64,000 nucleotides of DNA, from positions 62,001-126,000 of the forward strand of contig JABGXB010000002.1 in the NCBI GenBank assembly GCA_018675975.1. Reading direction: 5' to 3'. Shown here in pieces: positions 10,497 to 19,904 of the stretch (position 1 is the first letter of the stretch; every line of letters begins with the position of its first letter). The stretch comes from Candidatus Woesearchaeota archaeon. GTDB taxonomy: Archaea > Nanobdellota > Nanobdellia > Woesearchaeales > JABGXB01. The translations under genes and the position numbers were made by a program. The notes beneath the pieces are model-generated. The model did not search any database. It was not told the DNA's origin and saw only the letters and a program-made list of their open reading frames with translations.

Positions 10497-10871
10497 ATGA
10501 ACGAGAAAGAAGAACTCTTGTATAAAATGATCATTCCTGCAGCCATTTGCGCTATTATATCTAGCTATGTTATTAATTTTGATAAAACACAATCAGGAAT
10601 GTTTAATTTTGCATTTGATTATCCACAAGAAGCATATGAAAATTTTAATACGACACTAAGAAAAAAAATTGCAATAGAAACTCATGGCGGGTTATTAACT
10701 AAAGAAAAAATAAATCAATATTATAAAAAGTTTTTAACAAGTAATCAAATAACAATTGATGAATCTGGATACATAATATATAATGGAAAAGGTAAAAGAA
10801 TTTATTTTGACCAATTAGAGGAAATATTAAAAACATATAAATCAAATAAAGAGGCTAAAAATGACAGATGA
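10497..10871 (+). CDS. Hypothetical protein with N-terminal TM segment
   Basis: 124 aa; overlaps start of following Nudix gene. Confidence 0.55.
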   Translation: MNEKEELLYKMIIPAAICAIISSYVINFDKTQSGMFNFAFDYPQEAYENFNTTLRKKIAIETHGGLLTKEKINQYYKKFLTSNQITIDESGYIIYNGKGKRIYFDQLEEILKTYKSNKEAKNDR

Positions 10872-11295
10872 CAAAATAAAAAATAATATATCTACACAAA
10901 AACCAAGACTAACAAGTTCTGTTATTGTAAAATACAATAATAAATATTTACTTGGACAAAGAAATAAAGCTAATATGAAAAACAAATGGGTTTTTCCAGG
11001 TGGCGGAGTTGAGTTTGGTGAAACTTTAACAATGGCTGCAATTCGAGAAGTAAAAGAAGAAACTGGAATTGATATATGCAATATTAATTTATTTAAACAT
11101 AAAGAATTAATCAATGTTCCAGGAAATTATCATAGTATAGTATTTTTCTTTACAGCCGAAGCAATAGGAAGTGCAATATATACTAAAGATGATATTAGCG
11201 AAGCAAGTTTCTTTACAATAGATGAAATTAAAAAATTAGATATATTACCAAGTGTAAAAGATATTTTAACAGATAGGGGAGTTTGGCAAGATTAG
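10861..11295 (+). CDS. Nudix hydrolase (intact box)
   Basis: GGGVEFGETLTMAAIREVKEETGI fits Gx5Ex7REUxEExGU. Confidence 0.92.
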   Translation: MTDDKIKNNISTQKPRLTSSVIVKYNNKYLLGQRNKANMKNKWVFPGGGVEFGETLTMAAIREVKEETGIDICNINLFKHKELINVPGNYHSIVFFFTAEAIGSAIYTKDDISEASFFTIDEIKKLDILPSVKDILTDRGVWQD

Positions 11296-11690
11296 TCTTC
11301 AATTAGAGATCTTTTCTCAGCTAACCCTTTGTAAAATCTCATTAATTCAGATGTACTTAAAGGTCTAATAATTTCTATACAACTGTTATCATCTTTTATC
11401 ATTCCAACATCGCTTATCAAACTCAAATCAGTAGGGCGTTTATCTCTTCTCACAAGTTCAACATAACCATTAATATATGTAAATTTAAAATCAAAATATT
11501 CTTTTTTTAAATTACGAAAATAATCAACTAAAGATATTTCATCATCTGATAATGAAAAATTCTTAAATGCACATGAATTAGTTTGACTAAATTCTTTATT
11601 GCTACATAAAAAACTTTTGCCATAGTATTCATATTTACCTTCACTTGACACAGTACTTTGAAACCACAGACTAAAATATGCTTCGTTCAT
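11292..11690 (-). CDS. Hypothetical protein
   Basis: 132-aa ORF filling the gap between neighbours; no motif recognised. Confidence 0.5.
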   Translation of the reverse strand: MNEAYFSLWFQSTVSSEGKYEYYGKSFLCSNKEFSQTNSCAFKNFSLSDDEISLVDYFRNLKKEYFDFKFTYINGYVELVRRDKRPTDLSLISDVGMIKDDNSCIEIIRPLSTSELMRFYKGLAEKRSLIED

Positions 11691-11741
11691 ATCAATTAGC
11701 TAAAATTAGGTTTTATAAAAATTTATATTCTTAAAAAATAA

Positions 11742-12452
11742 TTAATTAATTTTAAAATTATTTATATTTCCATCATTTTCATTCATTTCAAAATCATTAA
11801 TATTTATTTTTTCATTTAACTTATTTTTAATTAACCATAAATCAGATGGAATTATTTCATTTTCATTTAATTCATCTAAATTAAACCATTTTAATTCACC
11901 ATAGCGACTATCAATAAATTCATTAGTGCTAGTTTGCATTTTAGTCATAAATAAGATAAAACTATGTTTTACATTATCATTAAACATAACTTTTTCATTT
12001 GAAATATTATTTACACTTAAAAAATTTCCATTAATATTTGTTTTTTGTTTAATTAATCTAATACTTGCATCTTTATAATTTTCTTCAAATTTAATTTTCC
12101 CACCAATTAATCCCCAATAATTTTTATATGGTCTTATATTTCTTTTTAATAATAATATTTGATTTTCATTATTTAATAAAACAATTAAAACAACAGGCAA
12201 TGGTGTATGTGAATTATTTAGTATATGTCTAAAAATCGGAATATATTTTTCTGAATCAATTGTTAATTGATATTCATTTTCAATTTTAATTAATAAACCA
12301 TCATTTATCATTTGATCTAAATGATAAGCTAAAATATTTGACCTTACTTTTATTTGTTTTTCTATTTCATTAAATCTTAATTTATTTTTATTTACAAATA
12401 AAGAGAAAATTTCATACCGTTCTTTTTTTTGTAAATTTTTAATCATAGTCAA
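11742..12452 (-). CDS. N-terminal winged-HTH + degenerate Nudix-fold regulator (paralogous architecture to 9708-10403)
   Basis: wHTH (RSNILAYHLDQMINDGLLIKIENEYQLT) + WGLIGGKIKFEENYKDASIRLIKQKTNI, where RExxEE is RLxxQK. Confidence 0.7.
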   Translation of the reverse strand: MTMIKNLQKKERYEIFSLFVNKNKLRFNEIEKQIKVRSNILAYHLDQMINDGLLIKIENEYQLTIDSEKYIPIFRHILNNSHTPLPVVLIVLLNNENQILLLKRNIRPYKNYWGLIGGKIKFEENYKDASIRLIKQKTNINGNFLSVNNISNEKVMFNDNVKHSFILFMTKMQTSTNEFIDSRYGELKWFNLDELNENEIIPSDLWLIKNKLNEKININDFEMNENDGNINNFKIN

Positions 12453-12499
12453 ATGAATTTGAGGAATCTTTTAAATATTATTATTATTTTTTATATTTT

Positions 12500-13246
12500 A
12501 TGTACTTTATAGGAATTGATTTGGCATGGTCCCCAAAAAATAATAGTGGTGTTTCAATTATTGATTCAAATCATAGTCTTACAAAATATGGAGTTTGTAA
12601 AAGTGATGATGAAATAATTGATTTTATTTTTTCAACTATTAAAACAGATAATTGTTTAATTGCAATAGATGCTCCTTTAATAGTTCCAAATGAAACTGGA
12701 CGGCGTCCTTGTGAAGCACAAATAAGTAATTTATTTAGAACTTATCATGCAGGTGCACATCCAAGTAATAGAAATAGATTTTTACAATGGTCACCCGTAG
12801 TTCGTGGAGAAGAATTAGTTAAAAAATTAGAATCCATTGGAATTGTTCATGACCCATATATTGAATTATATGAAGAATCTAGAAAATGTTTTGAAGTATT
12901 TCCACATCCATCAATGGTTGTTTTATTTAATTTAGAAAAAATATTAAAATATAAATCAAAACCAGGAAGAGATCATGAATTTCTATGTAATGAATTTCAA
13001 AAATATCAAATGCATTTAAAAAAATTAGAAAAATCAAATCCTGCATTATATTTACCTGAAGAATTAACAAATAAAGATTTGAGTGAATTAAAGGGTAAAA
13101 AATTAAAAGAATATGAGGATATTTTAGATTCAGTTTTTTGTGGATATATTGCCTTGTATGCATGGAATAATCCAAACAAATGTAAAGTGTTTGGCGATAT
13201 GGAAAAGGGATATATTTTGACCCCCATTTCTAATCATATGAGGTAG
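12500..13246 (+). CDS. DUF429 family (predicted RNase H-fold) protein
   Basis: FIGIDLAWSPKNNSG N-terminus, IAIDAPLIVPNETGRRPCEAQ, HAGAHPSN, FEVFPHPS. Confidence 0.85.
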   Translation: MYFIGIDLAWSPKNNSGVSIIDSNHSLTKYGVCKSDDEIIDFIFSTIKTDNCLIAIDAPLIVPNETGRRPCEAQISNLFRTYHAGAHPSNRNRFLQWSPVVRGEELVKKLESIGIVHDPYIELYEESRKCFEVFPHPSMVVLFNLEKILKYKSKPGRDHEFLCNEFQKYQMHLKKLEKSNPALYLPEELTNKDLSELKGKKLKEYEDILDSVFCGYIALYAWNNPNKCKVFGDMEKGYILTPISNHMR

Positions 13247-13349
13247 AAATGTTTATAAAAAGACCTTGATTCTTAGTATTATAGTAGTATGTGTGAGAGA
13301 GCACTAGTAAAAAAATATAGGAAGTTCATATTCAATGACTAAATCCTTA

Positions 13350-13379
13350 GATGATTTCAAATATAGGTGGGAAATGATC
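13350..13379 (+). promoter_or_regulatory. Candidate hairpin in the long leader upstream of the DEAD-box helicase
   Basis: GATGATTTC (13350-13358) pairs with GAAATGATC (13371-13379), 8 of 9 bp; TATA-like TTTATAAAAAG near 13253 predicts a leader >100 nt. Confidence 0.35.
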
Positions 13380-13439
13380 TGTACTTTTCGCTTTTTCTAT
13401 TAAATCATATTATATAGAATATATAATGAGGAATAAAAT

Positions 13440-15089
13440 ATGAGTAATACATTTGAAAGTTTAAATTTAGATAATCAATTAATGGGTGCCATTAATAGAT
13501 TAGGTTTTAAAGAACCAACACAAATACAGAGAGATTCAATCCCTTTAATTTTTAAAAATAAAGACGTGATTGGAGAATCAGCAACAGGTAGTGGTAAAAC
13601 ATTAGCTTTTGGTGCAGGTATAATTAAAAATGCTGAACCTGGAAATGGAATTCAAGCAATAGTTTTAGTTCCAACAAGAGAATTAGCTGAACAAGTTAAA
13701 AATGAAATAACTAAATTAGCATATAAAAAACCAATTAAAGTTTTAGCAATTTATGGTGGAGTTTCAATCAATCCACAAATTGACGGTTTAAAAAAATGCG
13801 AAATTATTGTTGCAACACCAGGTAGATTATTAGATCACATGAGTCAAAGAACTATTGATACAACTAAAGTAAAAACATTAGTATTAGATGAAGCAGATAG
13901 AATGGTTGAAATGGGTTTTATTGAAGATGTTGAAAGAATTATAAGAGCTTGTCCAAAAAATAGACAAACATTATTATTTTCTGCAACTATGTATGGACCT
14001 GCAAAAGAAATTGCAAAAAAACATATGAAAAATCCAGAAACAATTCATGCAACAAAAATGGTTGATCCAAAAAAGTTACAACAAACTTATTATGATACAC
14101 CATCAAATATGAAAAAAGAATTATTGGTTCACTTATTAAAAAAAGAAGAATCTGACTTAGTTATAGTTTTTTGTAATACTCGAAGAGCAACTGATATGGT
14201 AGGAAGAGTATTAAAGTTAAATAAAATTAAATCAGCACCAATCCATGGTGGTTTAACTCAAGTTAAAAGATTAAAAACTATTGAATTATTTCATAAAGGA
14301 AAATTTCAAGTTTTAGTTTGTACTGATGTAGCAGCAAGAGGATTACATATCGAAGGCGTAACACATGTTTACAATTACGATGTACCTAATGATCCTTCAG
14401 ATTATGTTCATAGAATTGGAAGAACTGCAAGAGCGGGTAAAGAAGGTTTAATTATTAATATCATTGCACAAAGAGATTATGATAATTTTTCAAAATTGGT
14501 TTCTACACACAGAGATTATAAAATTAAAAAAGAAGAAAGACCAAATTTAAAAGAAAATTCAGATTTTATTAATGATACTAGTTCTACACCAAGATCAGAT
14601 AATAATAGAGGAAATTACGGAAGAAGTAATGACAGATCAGGTGGTTACGGAAGAAGTAATGACAGATCAGGTGGTTACGGAAGAAGTAATGACAGATCAG
14701 GTGGTTACGGAAGAAGTAATGACAGATCAGGAAGTTATGGAAGAAGTAATGACAGATCAGGAAATTATGGAAGAAGTAATGATAGATCAAGTAGTTATGG
14801 TAGAAGTAATGACAGATCAGGAAGTTATGGAAGAAGTAATGATAGATCAAGTAGTTATGGTAGAAGTAATGACAGATCAGGTGGTTATGAAAGAAGTAAT
14901 GATAGATCAGATAGTTATGAAAGAAGTAATCGAAGACCTAGTAATACTAATAATAATAAAGGATTTAATAAATATTCAAGAAATTCCGGAAGTGAAAAAT
15001 CTTACGGAGATAGAACAGAAAATAAATCCAAAGGTAAAAAAAACTTTAGTAGAAAAAGTAATGACAAAAGTCGACCAAGAAATAAATAA
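13440..15089 (+). CDS. DEAD-box RNA helicase with Arg/Gly/Ser/Tyr repeat tail
   Basis: Q motif, SATGSGKT, PTRELAEQ, VATPGRL, LDEAD, SAT, ARGLHIEGV, HRIGRTARAG; C-terminal tandem (S/G/N)YGRSNDRS(G/S). Confidence 0.95.
   Translation: MSNTFESLNLDNQLMGAINRLGFKEPTQIQRDSIPLIFKNKDVIGESATGSGKTLAFGAGIIKNAEPGNGIQAIVLVPTRELAEQVKNEITKLAYKKPIKVLAIYGGVSINPQIDGLKKCEIIVATPGRLLDHMSQRTIDTTKVKTLVLDEADRMVEMGFIEDVERIIRACPKNRQTLLFSATMYGPAKEIAKKHMKNPETIHATKMVDPKKLQQTYYDTPSNMKKELLVHLLKKEESDLVIVFCNTRRATDMVGRVLKLNKIKSAPIHGGLTQVKRLKTIELFHKGKFQVLVCTDVAARGLHIEGVTHVYNYDVPNDPSDYVHRIGRTARAGKEGLIINIIAQRDYDNFSKLVSTHRDYKIKKEERPNLKENSDFINDTSSTPRSDNNRGNYGRSNDRSGGYGRSNDRSGGYGRSNDRSGGYGRSNDRSGSYGRSNDRSGNYGRSNDRSSSYGRSNDRSGSYGRSNDRSSSYGRSNDRSGGYERSNDRSDSYERSNRRPSNTNNNKGFNKYSRNSGSEKSYGDRTENKSKGKKNFSRKSNDKSRPRNK
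14613..14942 (+). repeat. In-frame 30-bp tandem repeat, about 11 units, encoding YGRSNDRSxx decapeptides
   Basis: Visible period-30 repetition of ggaagaagtaatgacagatcaggtggttac. Confidence 0.95.
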
Positions 15090-15120
15090 TTTTTTATTTT
15101 TTTAATTTATTATTTTTAAT
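15090..15120 (+). terminator. Probable archaeal oligo-T terminator after the helicase gene
   Basis: taattttttatttttttaatttattattttt immediately after the stop codon. Confidence 0.45.
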
Positions 15121-15182
15121 ATATATATTCAATAAAACAATTGAAACAAACATTTATTAAACAAATAATTCTTTTTTTATTT

Positions 15183-16178
15183 ATGATTTCAGATGATTTA
15201 TTAAAAAAGATTGATGAAAAACAAAGCCCATGTGTAGTTGGCTTAGACCCAGACATTTCTAAATTTCCAGAACAATTTTTAAGAAGAACAAGTGATTTTT
15301 CAGAAATTGGAACAGCAATTACGGCTTTTAATTATGGAATAATTGACGCAATACATGACTTAGTTCCAGCAGTAAAGCCACAAATCGCTTTTTATGAACA
15401 ATATGGTGCACCAGGAATTTTAGCATTTGAAAATACAATAGCTTATGCAAAATCAAAAGGATTAATTGTTATTACAGATGCAAAAAGAAATGATATTGGA
15501 AATACATCTAAAACATATGCAAATGGACATTTAGGTAAAGTAGAAACATCACAAGGTATGCAAAAATCATTTGATGCAGATTTTTTAACAGTAAATCCAT
15601 ATATGGGAATGGACAGTTTAGAACCTTTTGTTGATGTATGTAAAGAATATCATAAAGGACTTTTTGTATTAGTAAAAACCTCAAATAAAGGATCAGGAGA
15701 TTTTCAAGATAGACTTGTAGAATTAACAGACGAAGAAGCAATTGTTTTATGCGACTTAGGTTTTCAAAATTCAAATACACTAAATAAAAAAACTGAATTA
15801 TATAATTTAGTTGGAATGAAAGTAAATCAAGTTGCTCAAACATTTATAGGAGAGCGAGGTTATTCATCAATTGGTGCAGTAATCGGTGCAACATATCCAG
15901 AACAAGCTGAAATATTAAGAAAAATTATGCCAAATAATATGTTTTTAGTTCCAGGTTATGGAGCACAAGGAGGAGGCGCAAAAGACGTGATTCCATGTTT
16001 TAATGAAGACGGATATGGGGCTGGTATAAATTCATCAAGAGGTGTTTTATATGCACATTTAAAACATAATAGTCCGAAAAAATTTCAAGAATATTCAAGA
16101 CAAGCTGTACTTGAAATGAATTTAGATATAAAAAGTGCATTAAAAGACGCAAATAAATATCCAAGCACTTGGGATTAA
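15183..16178 (+). CDS. pyrF: Orotidine-5'-phosphate decarboxylase (type 2)
   Basis: VVGLDPDISKFP, AVKPQIAFYEQYG, ITDAKRNDIGNTSKTYA; start moved from 15141 to ATG at 15183. Confidence 0.93.
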   Translation: MISDDLLKKIDEKQSPCVVGLDPDISKFPEQFLRRTSDFSEIGTAITAFNYGIIDAIHDLVPAVKPQIAFYEQYGAPGILAFENTIAYAKSKGLIVITDAKRNDIGNTSKTYANGHLGKVETSQGMQKSFDADFLTVNPYMGMDSLEPFVDVCKEYHKGLFVLVKTSNKGSGDFQDRLVELTDEEAIVLCDLGFQNSNTLNKKTELYNLVGMKVNQVAQTFIGERGYSSIGAVIGATYPEQAEILRKIMPNNMFLVPGYGAQGGGAKDVIPCFNEDGYGAGINSSRGVLYAHLKHNSPKKFQEYSRQAVLEMNLDIKSALKDANKYPSTWD

Positions 16179-16179
16179 A

Positions 16180-16494
16180 ATGACATTAAAAGATATTCAA
16201 AAAGAGGTTGATGATTGGATAAATCAATTTAAAATTGGATATTGGAAACCACATGAAGTTTTAGCTAGATTAACAGAAGAAACTGGAGAATTAGCAAGAG
16301 AAATTAATCATATTTATGGCCCTAAAAAGAAAAAATCTACTGAAGAGACAAAAGAATTATCAAATGAAATGGCAGATATAATTTTTACTCTATGTTGCCT
16401 TGCCAATTCACTGGATTTGGACTTAGATGAAGCTTTTAAAAGGGTAATGGACAAATGCTATGACAGAGATCAGAATCGTTATGAAAAGAAATAA
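16180..16494 (+). CDS. MazG-like nucleotide pyrophosphohydrolase
   Basis: LTEETGELAREI...KELSNEMADIIFTLCCLAN (ExxE ... ExxD). Confidence 0.85.
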   Translation: MTLKDIQKEVDDWINQFKIGYWKPHEVLARLTEETGELAREINHIYGPKKKKSTEETKELSNEMADIIFTLCCLANSLDLDLDEAFKRVMDKCYDRDQNRYEKK

Positions 16495-16615
16495 ATTTTG
16501 CTTATAAGAGCCAAAACCGATTAGTTTTTAAATAATAATATTTTCTTTCAATTATATCAGTAAACTTTAATTATTGCAAAATAGTAAACTGTTTCTGAGT
16601 ACACGAGGTTCGAAA

Positions 16616-16837
16616 ATGGAAGGAACTGTAAAGTTTTTTAATGAAAGAAAAGGATTTGGTTTTATAAAAACTGAAGATGGTAAAGAATACTTTGTTCATC
16701 AAAGTGCACTACAAGAAGGTATGGTTTTAAGCGACAATGATGTTGTTCAATTCGATATTGAAGATGGCGAACGAGGCCCAAAAGCTGTTAATGTTCAAAA
16801 AAGCGAAAGCTCAAACGAAGATAATACAGAAGAATAA
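16616..16837 (+). CDS. Cold-shock domain protein
   Basis: MEGTVKFFNERKGFGFIKTEDGKEYFVHQSAL (RNP1/RNP2); ATG at 16616 preferred over 16574. Confidence 0.93.
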   Translation: MEGTVKFFNERKGFGFIKTEDGKEYFVHQSALQEGMVLSDNDVVQFDIEDGERGPKAVNVQKSESSNEDNTEE

Positions 16838-16896
16838 TTTATTAGTTTTTATTTACTTAAATTCATAATTTATTATAATTAATTTTTATTTTTTTT

Positions 16897-17466
16897 TTAT
16901 TTTTTACATATATATACAAATGCTGGGGGCAGATTTTTCCAAATAATTTTACTTTTTTCTACAGATTTAAATTTTTTTAGCAATAATTGTTTAAATTTCA
17001 TTCCACTAGGAAGATATGATCCTTGAATATAAGCAAATGTTAGAAATACACCATTTTTTGATAAAGAATCATAAATTGAATTTAATAGATTAATTTGCAA
17101 ACTATTATCAAAAGCAGCCCAAGGCAAACCAGAAATAATACAATCACAATATTTTTCATTATGTTTTAATAAATATTTATTAATTTTATCAGCAGATGAA
17201 TTGTAAACAATTATACCTGGACAATTTTTTTTGGTAATAGAAACAAATTCTTTATTTATCTCTAAACAAAAAAAAGTTGATTTTGAATTCTTTTGTTTTA
17301 CAATTTCTTTTGTAAATACACCAGTACCTGAACCCAATTCAATAATACATTTTTTATTTGAAAGATTAGCTAAATCTACAATAAATTTAGACAAATGTTT
17401 TGAAGACGGTGCAATAGCTCCAGTACATTTAATGTGTTTAAAAAATTGTTTTAAAAACTGATTCAT
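16897..17466 (-). CDS. SAM-dependent methyltransferase, phospholipid N-methyltransferase/KsgA-like
   Basis: TGAIAPSSKHLSKFI, CIIELGSGTGVFTKEI, ISGLPWAAF. Confidence 0.8.
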   Translation of the reverse strand: MNQFLKQFFKHIKCTGAIAPSSKHLSKFIVDLANLSNKKCIIELGSGTGVFTKEIVKQKNSKSTFFCLEINKEFVSITKKNCPGIIVYNSSADKINKYLLKHNEKYCDCIISGLPWAAFDNSLQINLLNSIYDSLSKNGVFLTFAYIQGSYLPSGMKFKQLLLKKFKSVEKSKIIWKNLPPAFVYICKK

Positions 17467-17489
17467 AAATTAAGTAAGTCTTTATGTTT

Positions 17490-18560
17490 TTAAATATATT
17501 TTCTTTTATCCCAACCTATTTGTTTTGCCATAGGTTCATAAGGATCATATGGATAATCGCCTCTTCTATCCTTATAATTTACTTTTCTAGTATTTACATC
17601 CAAATTATATAATTTTGCAGGATTTAAAAAAACTAATTTTTCAATTAATTTTTCTGAAAAATTATTAAATCTTAAATATTCTACAATAATAGGCCAAGAA
17701 GCAAGACCAGGAATTCCTGACATAAAAATTCCGCCTTCTCTATTCTTTTCATTTTCTTTATGCGGAGCATGATCTGTTTCAATCATATCAATTTTTTCTG
17801 TTCGCAAATACTCAAACATTCCTTGTTGAGATTCTGGACTTCTCAATGGTGGATTCATTTTAAAATATAAACCATCAGGTTCATTCATACGATTCCAATC
17901 ATAAATCCAATGATGAGGACAAGACCCACAAGTAATATCCATTCCAGCCATTTTAGCATTATATACTAAATCTACTGCAGTAGGTGAAGAAATATGTGCA
18001 ACATGAACTCTACCTTTAAAATTAAATTCAATAACCATACTCAATAAATCTTCAACTGACGCAATTTCACTCTCTTCAGGACGTGCATGACAATGAGAAA
18101 TTGGATTATCCGGAGTCCAAATATGATCATGAATATGATCTTCCTTTTCACAATGTGCAACAAGAAGTCCTCTATAATCTAAATTAGTTAAGGTTTTCAT
18201 TAAAAATCTTTGTTCCTCTTCTAAAGTTATCCCTAATCTTCCAGTAGAATGACCTAAATAAACTTTAATACCGGGAACTTGTTCATATTTATTACATACA
18301 TAAACAGCCTCTTTAATTTGTTCTAAATCTGAAGTAATTCCCATAAAGCATCTATATAAAACTTCTTTAACATCAGCATCTTTTGCTTTTCTAATTTTAT
18401 TTTCAATTTCAACTCTGCTCATTACAGCAGGCTTATTATTAGGCATATCTAAAACTGCAACTAAACCAGAATCTCTTGCAACTTCTAATCCATTTTTAAT
18501 TGTTTCTTTATCTTCTTCTTCAAAATCTCTAAAATGTACATGTCCATCTATAAAATTCAT
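17490..18560 (-). CDS. pyrC: Dihydroorotase
   Basis: MNFIDGHVHFRD, AVLDMPNNKPAV, HISSPTAVDLV, ETDHAPHKENEK. Confidence 0.9.
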   Translation of the reverse strand: MNFIDGHVHFRDFEEEDKETIKNGLEVARDSGLVAVLDMPNNKPAVMSRVEIENKIRKAKDADVKEVLYRCFMGITSDLEQIKEAVYVCNKYEQVPGIKVYLGHSTGRLGITLEEEQRFLMKTLTNLDYRGLLVAHCEKEDHIHDHIWTPDNPISHCHARPEESEIASVEDLLSMVIEFNFKGRVHVAHISSPTAVDLVYNAKMAGMDITCGSCPHHWIYDWNRMNEPDGLYFKMNPPLRSPESQQGMFEYLRTEKIDMIETDHAPHKENEKNREGGIFMSGIPGLASWPIIVEYLRFNNFSEKLIEKLVFLNPAKLYNLDVNTRKVNYKDRRGDYPYDPYEPMAKQIGWDKRKYI

Positions 18561-18656
18561 AAATATATTTAATTAAACCCACTTAAAAAAATTATTGTCA
18601 TAATAAATATACTTGATAATAATATTCTATATAAATTAAATGAAATAATTGAAATT

Positions 18657-19019
18657 ATGGTAAGTGAACAAATAGTGGAAATTTTAAATGATAATGGATG
18701 GTTTATTGACTCAAATAATGATTCATATAGAATTAATAAATTATATTCATTAAAACCCTTAAAGGAACAATCTCATTTGGTTATTCCTTCATTAAAAATT
18801 TCAAACCCTTGTCAAATTAAAACATATGGTTGTCTAAAAAAACTAAATGAATTTAGAATCCTATTTGATGAAATTAAATTTAATCATAATTACACACATA
18901 TAGAATTTAGTTACTCTATTAATGGAAATAAAGAATTTGCACAAATAAATAATACATTTATTATTGAATTATTCAAACAGGGATTTGAAAATATTAATAC
19001 AAGCCCATATCACATATAA
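18657..19019 (+). CDS. Hypothetical protein
   Basis: 120-aa ORF, no motif recognised. Confidence 0.5.
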   Translation: MVSEQIVEILNDNGWFIDSNNDSYRINKLYSLKPLKEQSHLVIPSLKISNPCQIKTYGCLKKLNEFRILFDEIKFNHNYTHIEFSYSINGNKEFAQINNTFIIELFKQGFENINTSPYHI

Positions 19020-19051
19020 ACAATTATAAAAGATTAAATCTAAAAAATAAT

Positions 19052-19714
19052 ATGAGAGTAAAAATAATTCCAACTGTTTTTGCATTAAATAAAAAAGAAT
19101 TTGATACTAAATTTAAAAAATTATATAATATTACAAAAGAATTACAAATCGATTTTATGGATGGTAAATTTGTAAAAAATAAATCCGTTGATATTAAATA
19201 TGTTCCGAACTTAAAATCTTATAATAAAAAATATGGACTTAAATGTGAAGCACATTTAATGATAAAAAATCCAATTAAATTAATATCAAAATTAAATCAA
19301 ATTGGATTTAAAAAAATATTAATACATTTTTCTGCATTCAAAACTGAAGTTGAATTAATTAATTGTTTAAATGAAATAAAAAAATATAAAATGATTCCAG
19401 CATTAGTAATTAATCCAAATATTAAATTGAATCTAATTGAAAAATTAATTCCAAAATTTAAAACCATAATGTTAATGGGAGTTTATCCTGGAGCAGAAGG
19501 ACAGAGTTTTGTAAGTACAAATTATTTAAAAATAAAAAAACTAAGACAAAAATTTCCTAAATTAAATATACAAATTGATGGTGGAGTTAATTTAAAAACA
19601 ATTAAAAAAATTGTGGATTCAGGTGCAAATATATTGAATAGTGGAAGTTTTATATCAAGTAGTGATAATCCTAAAAATTCTTTAAATATATTAAAAAAAT
19701 TAGCTAATTCTTAA
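19052..19714 (+). CDS. rpe: Ribulose-phosphate 3-epimerase
   Basis: LQIDFMDGKFVKN, CEAHLMIKNP, IMLMGVYPGAEGQSFV, IQIDGGVNLKTI. Confidence 0.9.
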   Translation: MRVKIIPTVFALNKKEFDTKFKKLYNITKELQIDFMDGKFVKNKSVDIKYVPNLKSYNKKYGLKCEAHLMIKNPIKLISKLNQIGFKKILIHFSAFKTEVELINCLNEIKKYKMIPALVINPNIKLNLIEKLIPKFKTIMLMGVYPGAEGQSFVSTNYLKIKKLRQKFPKLNIQIDGGVNLKTIKKIVDSGANILNSGSFISSSDNPKNSLNILKKLANS

Positions 19715-19899
19715 GATAAAGTTAATAATCCATTAATTGTAAAAGCAATTCCCATTATAAAAAAACCAAAACCCATAATTCTACTATTTTTAAAACTAGT
19801 AAAATACATAAAAAATCCAACTAACATTAAAAATATTCCAGATACTATTGAATAAATTCCACGCACTGGAATACCGCCACTACCACCATATCTACTCAT
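19711..19899 (-). CDS. Small two-TM membrane protein
   Basis: 62 aa, two hydrophobic segments. Confidence 0.5.
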   Translation of the reverse strand: MSRYGGSGGIPVRGIYSIVSGIFLMLVGFFMYFTSFKNSRIMGFGFFIMGIAFTINGLLTLS

Positions 19900-19904
19900 T
19901 TAAA

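Noticed and set aside
14572-15105. Alternative-frame ORF of 177 aa (and antisense 14584-14850) inside the helicase gene
   Set aside because: Artefact of the 30-bp tandem repeat being open in several frames; the helicase frame has clear motifs
16600-16625. GAGGTTCGAAAATGG resembling a tRNA T-arm
   Set aside because: It spans the cold-shock gene start; no acceptor or anticodon arms could be fitted around it
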